Source: Variovorax sp. dw_308
Lineage (GTDB): Bacteria > Pseudomonadota > Gammaproteobacteria > Burkholderiales > Burkholderiaceae_C
Reading direction: 5' to 3'
NCBI RefSeq assembly: GCF_019207085.1
Contig: NZ_JAATOM010000002.1
Location: 558,001 to 622,000, forward strand
DNA: 64,000 bases
Shown: in pieces, positions 8,828-17,937 of the stretch
Layout: every line of letters begins with the position of its first letter
How positions within the stretch are numbered: the stretch's first letter is position 1
Position numbers and translations under genes: made by a program
The notes under the pieces: model-generated
What the model saw: only the letters and a program-made list of their open reading frames with translations
Databases searched by the model: none
What the model was told of the DNA's origin: nothing

Positions 8828-9994
8828 ATGAACTTCGAACTCGAAGAAGAGCACCAGATGCTCAAGGACCTCGTCGCGCGCTTCGTACGCGACGAACTGC
8901 TGCCGCTGGAAGCGAGCGCCATGGCCCGCGAATCCACCACCGGCCAGTTCGCGCTGCTGCCGGAGGAACACCAGCGCCTCGACGCACTGTCGAAGGAGCT
9001 GGGCCTGTGGGGCCTGGACGCGCCCACCGAGATGGGTGGCGCCGATATGCCGGTCACGGCGATGGTGGGCGTCAACGAGGAGTTCGGCAAGACCATCACG
9101 CCCTATGAGCTGCCGCCGGATTCGCCCAACCTGCGCATGCTGATGCTCAGCGCCAATGACGACCAGCGCGAGCGCTACCTCGCGCCCTACGCGCGCGGCG
9201 AGACCGTCTCCGCCATGGCCATCTCCGAGCCCGGCGCCGGCGCCGACCCGGCGGGCATGAAGACGCGGGCCGAGCGCGACGGCGGCGGCTGGGTGATCAA
9301 CGGCCGCAAGATCTGGATCACGCGCGCGGACCGCGCCGACTGGTCCATCGTGCTGGCCGTCACCGACAAGGCCAAGGGCGCGCGCGGCGGCATCTCCGCG
9401 TTCATCGTGGACCGGGGCACGCCCGGCTTCAACGTCGAGCGGCGCATCCCGATGATCGGCGGCCACTCGACCTTCGAGGTGAGCTTCGACAACTGCCGCG
9501 TCGGCGGCGGCCAGCTGCTCGGCAAGGAAGGCGCGGGCTTCGCGCCGATGCAGGCGCGCCTGAGCAGCCGCCGCGTGCAGATGGCGGCCTGGTGCATCGG
9601 CCGCGCCCAGCGCGCGCTGGACATGCTGTGCGAATACGCACCCCAGCGCACCACCTTCGGCGCGCCGCTGGCCGAGCGCCAGGCCATCCAGTGGTGGATC
9701 GCCGACGCGGCCACCCGTATCCACGCCTGCCGCCTCATGACCTACGAGGCCGCCGCCCGCATCGACCGCGGCGAGGAAGCGCGCAGCCAGGTCTCGATGA
9801 TCAAGGTCTACGCCACCGAGATGGCCTGGGAAATCATCGACCACGTGATGCAGGCCTTCGGCGCCATGGGCATGACGAAGGAGCTCCCCCTGCAACAGAT
9901 GGCCAACGAGACGCGCCTGATGCGCATCTACGAAGGGCCGAGCGAGGTGCATCGCTGGGTGGTGGCGCGCGAACTGCTGGGCCTGCGGCGCTGA
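8828..9994 (+). CDS. acyl-CoA dehydrogenase
   Basis: A 388-residue acyl-CoA dehydrogenase. It has MAISEPGAGADPAGMKT around residue 135, WVINGRKIWITRADRAD, and a C-terminal QAFGAMGMTKELPLQQM block followed by RIYEGPSEVHRWVVAREL, with the Glu in the usual catalytic-base position. ATG at 8828 follows AAAAGAGACACACC. It is the third gene of the IclR-linked rightward operon. Thirteen bases after its stop lies the first 17-bp palindrome of the second regulon, so the next dehydrogenase gene probably has its own promoter. Confidence 0.9.
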   Translation: MNFELEEEHQMLKDLVARFVRDELLPLEASAMARESTTGQFALLPEEHQRLDALSKELGLWGLDAPTEMGGADMPVTAMVGVNEEFGKTITPYELPPDSPNLRMLMLSANDDQRERYLAPYARGETVSAMAISEPGAGADPAGMKTRAERDGGGWVINGRKIWITRADRADWSIVLAVTDKAKGARGGISAFIVDRGTPGFNVERRIPMIGGHSTFEVSFDNCRVGGGQLLGKEGAGFAPMQARLSSRRVQMAAWCIGRAQRALDMLCEYAPQRTTFGAPLAERQAIQWWIADAATRIHACRLMTYEAAARIDRGEEARSQVSMIKVYATEMAWEIIDHVMQAFGAMGMTKELPLQQMANETRLMRIYEGPSEVHRWVVARELLGLRR

Positions 9995-10006
9995 CAGCGG
10001 CCCCTT

Positions 10007-10023
10007 CCACTCCACTGGAGTGG
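10007..10023. promoter_or_regulatory. 17-bp palindromic operator, site A
   Basis: CCACTCCACTGGAGTGG: arms CCACTCC and GGAGTGG are perfect complements, and the inverted repeat extends to 8 bases per arm around a single central C. It lies in the 129-base gap between two dehydrogenase genes, 100 bases before the start at 10124. It is one of five such sites in the window. Confidence 0.8.
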
Positions 10024-10123
10024 TGACCGCCACGGAGGCCCGCGCGACCATGACAGTCAAGCCGGCGGGCCTCGCCCAACGCGCCCCGCCGCCAAGAACA
10101 CCCCCATTTGCCAAGAGGATTCC

Positions 10124-11263
10124 ATGGAAATTCAACGCAAGGTCTTTCGCGAGGACCACGAGCAATTCCGCGACACGGCGCGGCGCTTCTTCGAGCGCGA
10201 ATGCCTGCCGCGCCAGGCCGACTGGGACCGCGCGGGCCGCGTGGACCGCGAGACCTGGCTCAAGGCCGGGCGCGAAGGCCTTCTGTGCACCACCATCCCA
10301 GTCGAATACGGTGGCGGCGGCGGTGACTTCGGCCATGCGGCCGTGCTGGGCGAAGCCATGTCCAGCTGCGGCGTCTCGGGCCTGGGCTTCGGCCTGCACT
10401 CCGAGATCATCGCGCCCTACATCCTGCGCCTGGGCACCGAGGAACAGAAGCAGAAGTGGCTGCCCTCGATCTGCGCCGGCGAATCGATCCTGGCCATCGC
10501 CATGTCGGAGCCCGGCGGCGGCAGCGACCTCAAGGCGATGCGCACCACCGCCAGGCGCGAGGGCGACGAATACGTCATCAACGGCGCCAAGACCTTCATC
10601 AGCAACGGCCTGAACTGCGATCTCATCCTGCTGGCCTGCAAGACCGATCCGCAGGCGGGCGCCAAGGGCGTGAGCCTGATCCTGGTCGAGGCCGAGCGCG
10701 CGGGCTTCCGCCGCGGGCGCAAGCTGGAGAAGGTCGGCCTGCACGCGGCCGACACCGCCGAGTTGTTCTTCGACGACGTGCGCGTGCCCGTGGGCAACCT
10801 GCTCGGCGAAGAGAACATGGGCTTCAAGTACCTGATGCAGGAACTGGCCCAGGAGCGCCTGCTGATGGCGGTCGCCGCGGCCAGCAAGCTTGAATGGCTG
10901 CTGGGCCTGACCATCGACTACGTGAAGCAGCGCAAGGCCTTCGACCAGACAGTGTGGGACTTCCAGAACACCAAGTTCAAGCTGGCCGACATCAAGGCGC
11001 AGGCGGTCGCCACGCGCCTGATGGTCGACTACTACATCGGCGAGCACATGCAGCGCAAGATCACCTTGCAGGAGGCCGCGATCGCCAAGCTGTTCTCCAC
11101 CGAGGCGATGTGGAAGGCCGTGGACGACATGGTTCAGATGCACGGCGGCTACGGCTACATGGTCGAGTACCCGATTGCGCGCGCGTTCATCGACCTGCGC
11201 TACCAGCGCATCGCTGGCGGCGCCAGCGAAGTGATGCGCGAACTCATCGCACGCAAGCTCTGA
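10124..11263 (+). CDS. acyl-CoA dehydrogenase (GGASE-ending type)
   Basis: A 379-residue acyl-CoA dehydrogenase with AMSEPGGGSDLKAMRTTA around residue 130, VINGAKTFISNG, WDFQNTKFKLADIKAQ and a MHGGYGYMVEYPIARAFIDLR block. The C-terminal motif is RIAGGASEVMREL, so the catalytic-base position of the medium-chain class is Gly; long-chain and isovaleryl-type enzymes use another Glu earlier in the chain. It is close in type to the enzyme at 24229-25383. ATG at 10124 follows AAGAGGATTCC. It is preceded by palindrome site A and followed by site B. Confidence 0.9.
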   Translation: MEIQRKVFREDHEQFRDTARRFFERECLPRQADWDRAGRVDRETWLKAGREGLLCTTIPVEYGGGGGDFGHAAVLGEAMSSCGVSGLGFGLHSEIIAPYILRLGTEEQKQKWLPSICAGESILAIAMSEPGGGSDLKAMRTTARREGDEYVINGAKTFISNGLNCDLILLACKTDPQAGAKGVSLILVEAERAGFRRGRKLEKVGLHAADTAELFFDDVRVPVGNLLGEENMGFKYLMQELAQERLLMAVAAASKLEWLLGLTIDYVKQRKAFDQTVWDFQNTKFKLADIKAQAVATRLMVDYYIGEHMQRKITLQEAAIAKLFSTEAMWKAVDDMVQMHGGYGYMVEYPIARAFIDLRYQRIAGGASEVMRELIARKL

Positions 11264-11294
11264 TTTTTTATCCGCGTGTCCGGCGCCCGTGCCG

Positions 11295-11311
11295 CTACTC
11301 CGTGGGAGTGG
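11295..11311. promoter_or_regulatory. 17-bp palindromic operator, site B
   Basis: CTACTCCGTGGGAGTGG: the right arm is exact and the left arm has one change (CTACTCC for CCACTCC). It sits in the 121-base gap before the thiolase gene, with its end 73 bases before that start. This gives the thiolase-MaoC-SDR-ligase set its own inferred promoter. Confidence 0.75.
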
Positions 11312-11384
11312 TGCCGCGGCCCGGCGTGCGGACCATCATGAATGAACCGGCGCCGCGAAGGCGCCCCCAAACCTGGAGACTGAT

Positions 11385-12569
11385 ATGAGCGAGAAAGTGA
11401 TTGTGGCCGGCGTCGGCATGATTCCCTTCAGCAAGCCCGGCGCGAGCCCGAGCTACACGCAGATGGGTGCCGAGGCACTGCGCCTGGCGCTGGCCGATGC
11501 CGGTATCGGCTACGACAAGGTGCAGATGGCCTTCGCCGGCTACGTCTTCGGCGACTCCACCAGCGGCCAGACCGCCATCTACGAGGTGGGCCAGACCAGC
11601 ATCCCCATCTTCAACGTCAACAACAACTGCTCGACCGGCTCGACCGCCCTCTTCCTGGCACGCGCCGCGGTCGAGAGCGGCCAGGTCGACTGCGCGCTGG
11701 CGCTCGGCTTCGAGCAGATGCAGGCCGGCGCGCTCAAGTCGCCATGGGACGACCGCCCACCCACGCGCGAGCGCTTCCTGCCGGTGCTGTTCGGCCTGAC
11801 CTCGGACATCGAGATCCCGCAGGCGCTGCGCGGCTTCGGCGGCGCGGGCCGCGAGCACATGCAGAAGTACGGCACCACGATGGAGACCTTCGCCGCGATC
11901 CGCGCCAAGGCCAGCCGCCATGCCGCCAACAACCCGCTGGCGCTGTTCAAAAAGATCGTCACCACCGAGGAAGTGATGGCCGACAAGGTCATGTGGCCCG
12001 GCGTGATGACCCGCCTGATGGCCTGCCCGCCCACTTGCGGCGCCGCTGCCGCCATCATCGTGTCCGAGAAATTCGCGAAGAAGCACGGCCTGCGCACCGA
12101 CGTGCAGATCCTGGCGCAGGCAATGACCACCGACCCGGTCGAATCCTTCGACCCGCCCTCGCTCATCAGCTACGTCGGCGACCACATGACGCGCGCCGCC
12201 GCCAAGCAGGTCTACGAGAAGGCTGGCATCGGCCCCGAGGACATCCGCGTGGCGGAGATGCACGATTGCTTCGCGCAGAACGAACTGCTCTCCTATGAAA
12301 GCCTGGGCTTCTGCGCCACCGGCGAAGGCATGAAGTTCGTGCTCGACGGCAACAACACCTACGGCGGCCAGGTGGTGACCAACCCCTCGGGCGGCCTGCT
12401 GTCCAAGGGCCACCCGCTGGGCGCCACGGGCCTGGCCCAGTGCTACGAGCTCACCAACCAGTTGCGCGGCACAGCCGACAAGCGGCAGGTGGAAGGAGCG
12501 AGCATCGGCCTGCAGCACAACATCGGCCTCGGCGGCGCCTGCGTGGTGACGCTGTACGGCAAGAACTGA
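11385..12569 (+). CDS. SCPx-type thiolase (3-ketoacyl-CoA cleavage)
   Basis: A 394-residue thiolase of the sterol-carrier-protein-x/acetyl-CoA acetyltransferase branch. The nucleophile lies in VNNNCSTGSTALFL near residue 84, MHDCFAQNELL near residue 295, and the C-terminal active-site block GGLLSKGHPLGATGLAQ near residue 345. SCPx thiolases cleave 3-keto-2-methylacyl-CoA chains in animals and steroid or isoprenoid side chains in bacteria; that preference here is inference. ATG at 11385 follows GGAGACTGAT. A close paralogue lies at 54509-55696. It leads the set that continues with two MaoC genes, an SDR and a ligase. Confidence 0.9.
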   Translation: MSEKVIVAGVGMIPFSKPGASPSYTQMGAEALRLALADAGIGYDKVQMAFAGYVFGDSTSGQTAIYEVGQTSIPIFNVNNNCSTGSTALFLARAAVESGQVDCALALGFEQMQAGALKSPWDDRPPTRERFLPVLFGLTSDIEIPQALRGFGGAGREHMQKYGTTMETFAAIRAKASRHAANNPLALFKKIVTTEEVMADKVMWPGVMTRLMACPPTCGAAAAIIVSEKFAKKHGLRTDVQILAQAMTTDPVESFDPPSLISYVGDHMTRAAAKQVYEKAGIGPEDIRVAEMHDCFAQNELLSYESLGFCATGEGMKFVLDGNNTYGGQVVTNPSGGLLSKGHPLGATGLAQCYELTNQLRGTADKRQVEGASIGLQHNIGLGGACVVTLYGKN

Positions 12570-12586
12570 ACGGCCGGCAGACACCC

Positions 12587-13042
12587 ATGATCGACAAGTC
12601 CTTCATCGGAACCGACCTCGGCCGGCGCACCGTCACCATCGAGGAAGGCGCGGTGCGCTTCTACGCCAAGGCGATCGGCGAGACCGACCCCATCTACAGC
12701 GACGTGGACGCCGCCCGAGCTTCGGGCCTGCGCTCGCTGCGCGTGCCGCCGACCTACCTGTCGTGCCTGGAAACGCAGGCCTTCCCCTCGCGCGACGTAC
12801 TCAAGCTCGTGGGCATGGAGCTCAAGCGCATCCTGCACGCGGAGCAGGCCTACGCCTACCACGCACCGGTGTGCGCGGGCGAGGCGCTGACCTTCGAGTC
12901 GCGCATCGCCGACATCTACGAAAAGAAGGGCGGCGCGCTGGAGTTCCTGATCAAGGAAACCCGCGTCACCAACCAGGACGGCGTGCACGTGGCCGACCTG
13001 CGCTCCACGGTCGTGCAGCGCCAACTCGGAAAGTCCAACTGA
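12587..13042 (+). CDS. MaoC-like N-terminal hot-dog protein (hydratase half)
   Basis: A 151-residue single hot-dog protein resembling the N-terminal MaoC dehydratase domain: IGTDLGRRTVTIEEGAVRFYAKAIGETDPIYSD, then RVPPTYLSCLETQAF and HAEQAYAYHAPVCAGEAL. It does not show the D-x-N-P-x-H catalytic motif that its neighbour has. In mycobacterial HtdX/HsaD-type systems and in (R)-specific hydratases two such folds, one catalytic and one not, make a working heterodimer. Its stop overlaps the next start by one base (TGATG at 13040-13044), which fits one-to-one assembly with the catalytic partner. Confidence 0.83.
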   Translation: MIDKSFIGTDLGRRTVTIEEGAVRFYAKAIGETDPIYSDVDAARASGLRSLRVPPTYLSCLETQAFPSRDVLKLVGMELKRILHAEQAYAYHAPVCAGEALTFESRIADIYEKKGGALEFLIKETRVTNQDGVHVADLRSTVVQRQLGKSN

Positions 13043-13467
13043 TGGCCATCGACATCCAGCAACTCCAGGCCCTGAAGGTCGGCGACAGCACGGCAACCTT
13101 GCAGATCCCCGCCATCTCCCGCACCACGCTGGCGCTGTACGCCGGTGCTTCGGGCGACCACAACCCGATGCACATCGACATCGACTTCGCGCGCGCGGCC
13201 GGCGTGGACGACGTGTTCGCGCACGGCATGCTCTCGGCCGCCTACGTGGGCCGGATGGTCACCGACTGGGCCGGCCAGGCGCGCGTGCGCTCGCTGAACA
13301 TCCGCTTCACCGGCATCACCGCCGTGCACGACGCGCCCACCTGCACCGGCGTCGTCGCCGAGCGCTTCGAGCAGGACGGCGAGACACGCCTGCGCATCGA
13401 CATGCAGGTCGCCAACCAGCAGGGCGACGTGAAGATCACCGGCCAGGCCGTGATCGCCGTCGCCTGA
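13042..13467 (+). CDS. MaoC-like enoyl-CoA hydratase, catalytic half
   Basis: A 141-residue hot-dog hydratase. The hydratase-2 motif is intact: YAGASGDHNPMHIDIDFARA at about residues 37-56, with Asp and His as catalytic residues, then VFAHGMLSAAYVGRM. It should add water to a trans-2-enoyl-CoA. Coupled to the non-catalytic half by a one-base overlap. With the SDR that follows (37-base gap) it reproduces, as separate proteins, the hydratase and dehydrogenase activities of the peroxisomal multifunctional enzyme 2. Confidence 0.88.
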   Translation: MAIDIQQLQALKVGDSTATLQIPAISRTTLALYAGASGDHNPMHIDIDFARAAGVDDVFAHGMLSAAYVGRMVTDWAGQARVRSLNIRFTGITAVHDAPTCTGVVAERFEQDGETRLRIDMQVANQQGDVKITGQAVIAVA

Positions 13468-13504
13468 ATCTCATTCAACCCAACATCCAGCAAAAGAGAC
13501 ACAC

Positions 13505-14335
13505 ATGAGCAGAAAACTCGAAGGCAAGGTCGCCATCATCACCGGATCGGGCCGTGGCATCGGCCGCGGCGTGGCACTGAAGCTCGCCAGCGAAGGCGCA
13601 CGCATCGTCATCAATGACCTCGACGCCGCACCGGCCGAGGAAGTGGTGGCCGAGATCCGCGAGGCCGGCGGCGCGGCGGTGGCCTGCGTCGGCAACGTGA
13701 CGGCAGCCGACTTCGGCGAGCGCATCGTCAAGACCGCGCTGGACACCTTCGGCGGGCTCGACATCATCGTCAACAACGCCGGCTACACCTGGGACAACGT
13801 GATCCAGAAGATGAGCGACGAGCAGTGGGACGCCATCCTCGACTGCCACCTGAAGGCGCCCTTCCGCGTGCTGCGCGCGGCCCAGCCCCACTTCCGCGAA
13901 GCCAGCAAGGCCGAGGCCGAGGCGGGCAAGGAAGTGTTCCGCAAGGTGGTCAACATCTCGTCGACCTCGGGCACCGGCGGCACCGCGGGCCAGGTCAACT
14001 ACTCGTCGGCCAAGTCCGGCGTGATGGGCATGACCAAGGCGCTGTCCAAGGAATGGGGCCGCATGAAGGTCAACGTCAACTGCGTCGCCTTCGGCGCGGT
14101 CGAGACGCGCCTGACGCAGGCCGTCACGCAAGAGACGACTGTCAAGGTCGACGGCCGCGACGTCCGCGTGGGCATTCCCGCGGACAAGATCGCACTCGCC
14201 GCCAAGGAGATCCCGCTCGGCCGGATGGGCACCGTCGAGGAAGCGGCCGGTGCGGTCTACATCCTGTGCCTGCCCGAGTCGAACTACGTGACCGGCCAGA
14301 CGCTCATCTGCGGCGGCGGACGCGGCGGGTTCTGA
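13505..14335 (+). CDS. SDR 3-hydroxyacyl-CoA dehydrogenase, MFE-2-like
   Basis: A 276-residue short-chain dehydrogenase with TGSGRGIGRGVA at about residues 14-25, NNAGYTWDNVIQKMSD near residue 90, ISSTSGTGGTAGQVNYSSAKSG with the catalytic Ser and YxxxK near residues 150-172, and a C-terminal ESNYVTGQTLICGGG. The long insert before the catalytic Ser (FREASKAEAEAGKEVF) is shared with the paralogue at 55730-56560 and looks characteristic of this pair. It likely oxidises the 3-hydroxyacyl-CoA made by the MaoC pair. ATG at 13505 follows AAAAGAGACACAC. Confidence 0.88.
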   Translation: MSRKLEGKVAIITGSGRGIGRGVALKLASEGARIVINDLDAAPAEEVVAEIREAGGAAVACVGNVTAADFGERIVKTALDTFGGLDIIVNNAGYTWDNVIQKMSDEQWDAILDCHLKAPFRVLRAAQPHFREASKAEAEAGKEVFRKVVNISSTSGTGGTAGQVNYSSAKSGVMGMTKALSKEWGRMKVNVNCVAFGAVETRLTQAVTQETTVKVDGRDVRVGIPADKIALAAKEIPLGRMGTVEEAAGAVYILCLPESNYVTGQTLICGGGRGGF

Positions 14336-14375
14336 ACCCGTCCTTCACAACGGCGCAGTCGATAAGGAATCCAAC

Positions 14376-16073
14376 ATGCCACAGTTGACGAGGCACCACG
14401 CCCACTGGCCCGCCGGCATCCCGCACACCCTCGAGGTGCCCGAGCGCAACCTCTTCGACCACCTGCCGCAGCGGGCGGAGCTCCACCCCGAGCGCACCGC
14501 CATCGACTACTACGGGCGCCCCACCACCTACCGCGCGCTGCATGACGGCGCCGTGGCACTGGCCGGCTACCTCCAGCAGCACCTGGAGGTGCGCCGCGGC
14601 GACCGCGTGCTGCTGGTGATGCAGCCCTGCCCGCAGTTCGTGATGGCCTACTACGCGATCCTGCGCTGCGACGCGGTGGTGGTGGCGCTCAGCCCCATGA
14701 GCACCGATGCCGAGCTGCGCTACTACGCGAGCGATTCCGGCGCGCGCGTGGCAATCGCGATGCAGGACTTCCTGCCCCGGCTGCAGCCGCTGCTGGACGA
14801 TGGCGCGCTCGAAGGCGTCATCGCGGGCGCCTACAGCGACCTGGCCGGCCGGCCCGAGGACGTGCCCTTCATGACGATCCCCGACTTCGTGCTGGCGCCG
14901 CGCGAGCACGGCAGCCAGCCGCTGGTGCACGACTTCATGGGCGCCCTGGCGGCCGACATCGCGCCGCTGCCCTCCAGCGCGCGCGGCGCCGACCTCGCCG
15001 TTATCGCCTACACCTCGGGCACCACCGGCAAGGCCAAGGGCGCCATGATGTCGCACCGGGCCTTCGTGCAGACGCTCAACCAGCGCATCGCGTGGATGGG
15101 TTTTCGCGAGGACGACACCGAGCTGACCTGCATGCCGCTCAACCACATGGGCGGCATGGCGATGATGAACGTGCTGCTCGCGGGCGGACGCACCCAGGTG
15201 CAGCTCTCGCGCTGGGACGCCGGTGCCACCGCCGAACTGCTCGAGCGGCGCCGCGTGCGCGTCTGGGGCGGCGTGACGCCGATGATCGTGGAGCTTCTCG
15301 CCCAACTGGCCGAGAAGCCGCGCGACCTGTCTTCGCTGCGCTACGTCCTCGGCGGCGCGACGCCCATTCCGCAGGCCGTGGCCGACGAGATCAAGCTGCG
15401 CTTCGGCCTGACGCTGATCGAGAGCTACGGCATGACGGAGACATGCAGCGCCTCGCATGTGAACCCGCCACACGCCCCGCGGCGCCAGTGCGCGGGCATT
15501 CCGTGGATCGACTCCGATGCGCGCGTGATCGACCCGTCGACCGGCGAGGAACTCGGTCCCGGCGTGCACGGCGAAATCATCCTTCACACGAAGACGCTGT
15601 TCGACGGCTACTGGAACATGCCGCAGGCCACCGCCGAGGCTTTCATCGAGATCGACGGCAAACGCTTCCTGCGCAGCGGCGACATCGGCTACCACGACGA
15701 GGACGGCTACTTCTACGTGGTCGACCGGCTCAAGCGGATGATCAACGCCTCGGGGCTCAAGGTCTGGCCGAGCGAAGTCGAATCGTGGATGTACGGGCAC
15801 CCGGCGGTGCAGGAGGCTTGCGTCATCGCCGCCGCCGACGCGCGCCGCGGCGAAACCGTCAAGGCCTTCATCGTGCTGCGGCCCGAGGCGCGCGAGACGG
15901 TCACGCCCGAGCAGCTGATCGAGTGGGCACGCGGCACCATGGCGTCATACAAGGCGCCGCGGCTGGTGGAGATCGTGGACAGCCTGCCGAAGACGCCTGC
16001 GGGCAAGGTGCTCTGGCGCGTGCTGCAGCAAGCGCAGAACGAGAAGGACCAGGCGCTCGCCGGGAGCGTCTAG
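14376..16073 (+). CDS. AMP-forming acyl-CoA ligase
   Basis: A 565-residue adenylate-forming ligase (FadD/long-chain acyl-CoA synthetase type). The P-loop YTSGTTGKAKGAMMSH is near residues 213-228, the A5 motif LIESYGMTETCS near 350, SGDIGYHDEDGYFYVVDRLKRM near 435-456, and the C-terminal Lys in KTPAGKVLWRVL near 545. It activates the entering carboxylic acid with ATP and CoA. It closes the thiolase-led gene set and is followed by 424 bases without a recognised gene, then by the lower-GC defence genes. Confidence 0.9.
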   Translation: MPQLTRHHAHWPAGIPHTLEVPERNLFDHLPQRAELHPERTAIDYYGRPTTYRALHDGAVALAGYLQQHLEVRRGDRVLLVMQPCPQFVMAYYAILRCDAVVVALSPMSTDAELRYYASDSGARVAIAMQDFLPRLQPLLDDGALEGVIAGAYSDLAGRPEDVPFMTIPDFVLAPREHGSQPLVHDFMGALAADIAPLPSSARGADLAVIAYTSGTTGKAKGAMMSHRAFVQTLNQRIAWMGFREDDTELTCMPLNHMGGMAMMNVLLAGGRTQVQLSRWDAGATAELLERRRVRVWGGVTPMIVELLAQLAEKPRDLSSLRYVLGGATPIPQAVADEIKLRFGLTLIESYGMTETCSASHVNPPHAPRRQCAGIPWIDSDARVIDPSTGEELGPGVHGEIILHTKTLFDGYWNMPQATAEAFIEIDGKRFLRSGDIGYHDEDGYFYVVDRLKRMINASGLKVWPSEVESWMYGHPAVQEACVIAAADARRGETVKAFIVLRPEARETVTPEQLIEWARGTMASYKAPRLVEIVDSLPKTPAGKVLWRVLQQAQNEKDQALAGSV

Positions 16074-16497
16074 AGGCGCGCCCGAGGCCTCGTAAACGGC
16101 AAGCGCGGGCCGCCTGCCGCCGCGCAGCGTTGGACATGGTTTTCATGACGAACGCCCATCAAGTTGAGCGAGTTCAACGATGCGCCGGGTGCTGTCCAAG
16201 CACTCGGCACTGCTCATATGAAAGACACTGCGCAGGGGGGTGCATGCTCAGGCCGAGGGGCAGCTTTCTGGAGTTGATACCGAGCCCCGGTCTCGGCCAT
16301 GAGCGGGTGTTCGGGCGGCCGTCACGAACTGGCGCTCCAGACTGAAAGCAGACCTTGATCGCGAGGGCGCAAGGGAACGGTTCCGGTGAGCTCCATGACC
16401 GAGCCGCCAACATCCTCGCCATTCGACACGCCAAACTTTGCCAGCGAACTTACCGTTCACATGTGTCTGAGCTCCACTCTTCAAGCTAGCGCAATGG
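16074..16497. other. gap between ligase and defence genes
   Basis: I see no convincing gene, RNA or terminator here. Short open stretches exist on the minus strand but have no recognisable motif and no ribosome site. This is probably the left boundary of the lower-GC segment that carries the Gabija-like genes; no repeat matching the right boundary was found by eye. Confidence 0.4.
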
Positions 16498-17937
16498 CTA
16501 AACTTTGACAACCGGCAGAGTTGTGCCGCTGCAAATGATCGTCAGCGATTTTGCGCCCCTCGTCATGGCGACATAAAGGTCTTTGACACCCAGCGAATCG
16601 GCGTCCAAGATCACGGCGTGGTCGTACTCAAGCCCCTTGACCAACAAGGTGGTTCCAATCAACTTCTGGTGCCTGATCGGCCTGCCCGTGTGCCTCATTT
16701 CCCTCTGATACAGATTGGCCGACTCAAGAAGGGTCGCTCCTTGTCCGTCAATGTGCAACTTCAACACACCCAGGAAGCGATAGAGCAAGTCGCGTCGGTA
16801 GGCTGAAGTCTCAGGGTTGGCCTTGAGCAGCAAGACAAAGGCTTTGAGGTTCCTGCTAGTCGGCGTGGTGAGGTACAGGTTGGCCGCCGCCAGCAGATCG
16901 GGATACTTGGTGGCCTTGGTTTCCTTGGCAATGTTGCCAAGCTTCGTACCTGCGGTCAGCGTCTTGTCGACGGCGTTGAAGCAATTCTTGGCGAACTCCA
17001 AGATCAGCAGAAATCGGGCCTTCGTTGTCTTGGCCGCATCGAGCTTCTTGACGAACGAGAACAGGGCCTTGCCCTCCACTTCCTCGATGGAAGAGAAGCG
17101 CCCAGCCATCGTCCGAGCCAAGCGGTGGGTCTTGTTCTTGGAAACCTGATCTCCGCCATACAAGGCGATGACTGAAGCTGTGTTTTCAAGGTGCCCGCAG
17201 AGCAGCGCGTATTGCTTGTTAGGCAGGTACTGCGGATCGGTGTAAGCGCGTTTGACCGACGCTGGCAGGCCGTTCATGAGGTCAATCTTCTGGCCTTGCT
17301 CTAAGCTTTTTCTCGCAGATTTCAGCCATGCGCCGAGCTTGGGCTCCCCAGCATTGACCCAACGCCAAGGCGTCTCCAATTGGCCCAAACAGTTGAAGTG
17401 CGGATAGATGCTGGCGTCCCAATCCACCGGCTTGGCGTCATCAAAGTCAAAAATCGCCTGCATGGGATCACCCAGAATGCGGCTTGGCAAGAAGTCGGCC
17501 AAGGCACATACAAGCCCATGCTGGAGATCTGAACAGTCTTGGTACTCGTCGACGTAGACGCCGGCGTAGCTGGCCTTGACTACGCGGCGAACGAAATCCT
17601 TGCCGAGCAGGATTGAACAGCACTCGTAGAGATTCGCCCACTGCTTGCTTGTCGGGTTTTCAATCTTCCAGCCTGACGCCTTGGGGTAGGCAAGGCAGAG
17701 GCGCAACGACCAACTGGCAATCGTGTCTATCTGGTACTTGGACGAGGGGACACCGAGAGTGCTCATCTTCGTCCTGATGGAGTTCACCCCGGCAAACGTG
17801 TGGGTCAAAATCAACTGACGATGATTCCCAGCCTTCACCGCCATGGCAATCAAGTGCGTCTTGCCATACCCCGCAGGAGCAATGACATACCCCTTGGTTG
17901 TGCATTCGCCAAGCTTGACTGCCAGTTCCTCAGACAT
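16498..17937 (-). CDS. gajB: Gabija-like GajB, UvrD/Rep-type helicase subunit
   Basis: A 479-residue superfamily 1 helicase-like protein. Walker A is APAGYGKT at residues 20-27, motif II is DEYQD at 130-134, motif III GDPMQAIF at 156-163, and motif VI YVAMTRGAKS near 455. The length is close to the known GajB (about 490). ATG at 17937 is chosen because it overlaps the partner's stop by 8 bases; an upstream in-frame ATG would overlap more. GajB senses DNA-end or nucleotide changes together with the GajA nuclease and gives abortive anti-phage defence. Base composition is lower than the catabolic genes: the 60 bases from 16981 hold 32 G+C, against 44 in the 60 bases from 14581. Confidence 0.85.
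   Translation of the reverse strand: MSEELAVKLGECTTKGYVIAPAGYGKTHLIAMAVKAGNHRQLILTHTFAGVNSIRTKMSTLGVPSSKYQIDTIASWSLRLCLAYPKASGWKIENPTSKQWANLYECCSILLGKDFVRRVVKASYAGVYVDEYQDCSDLQHGLVCALADFLPSRILGDPMQAIFDFDDAKPVDWDASIYPHFNCLGQLETPWRWVNAGEPKLGAWLKSARKSLEQGQKIDLMNGLPASVKRAYTDPQYLPNKQYALLCGHLENTASVIALYGGDQVSKNKTHRLARTMAGRFSSIEEVEGKALFSFVKKLDAAKTTKARFLLILEFAKNCFNAVDKTLTAGTKLGNIAKETKATKYPDLLAAANLYLTTPTSRNLKAFVLLLKANPETSAYRRDLLYRFLGVLKLHIDGQGATLLESANLYQREMRHTGRPIRHQKLIGTTLLVKGLEYDHAVILDADSLGVKDLYVAMTRGAKSLTIICSGTTLPVVKV

Noticed and set aside
8513..11143. An 876-codon open frame on the minus strand
   Set aside because: It lies opposite two clear acyl-CoA dehydrogenases and a CoA-transferase. Its His/Ala/Gly/Arg-rich translation is typical of the antisense of high-GC genes.
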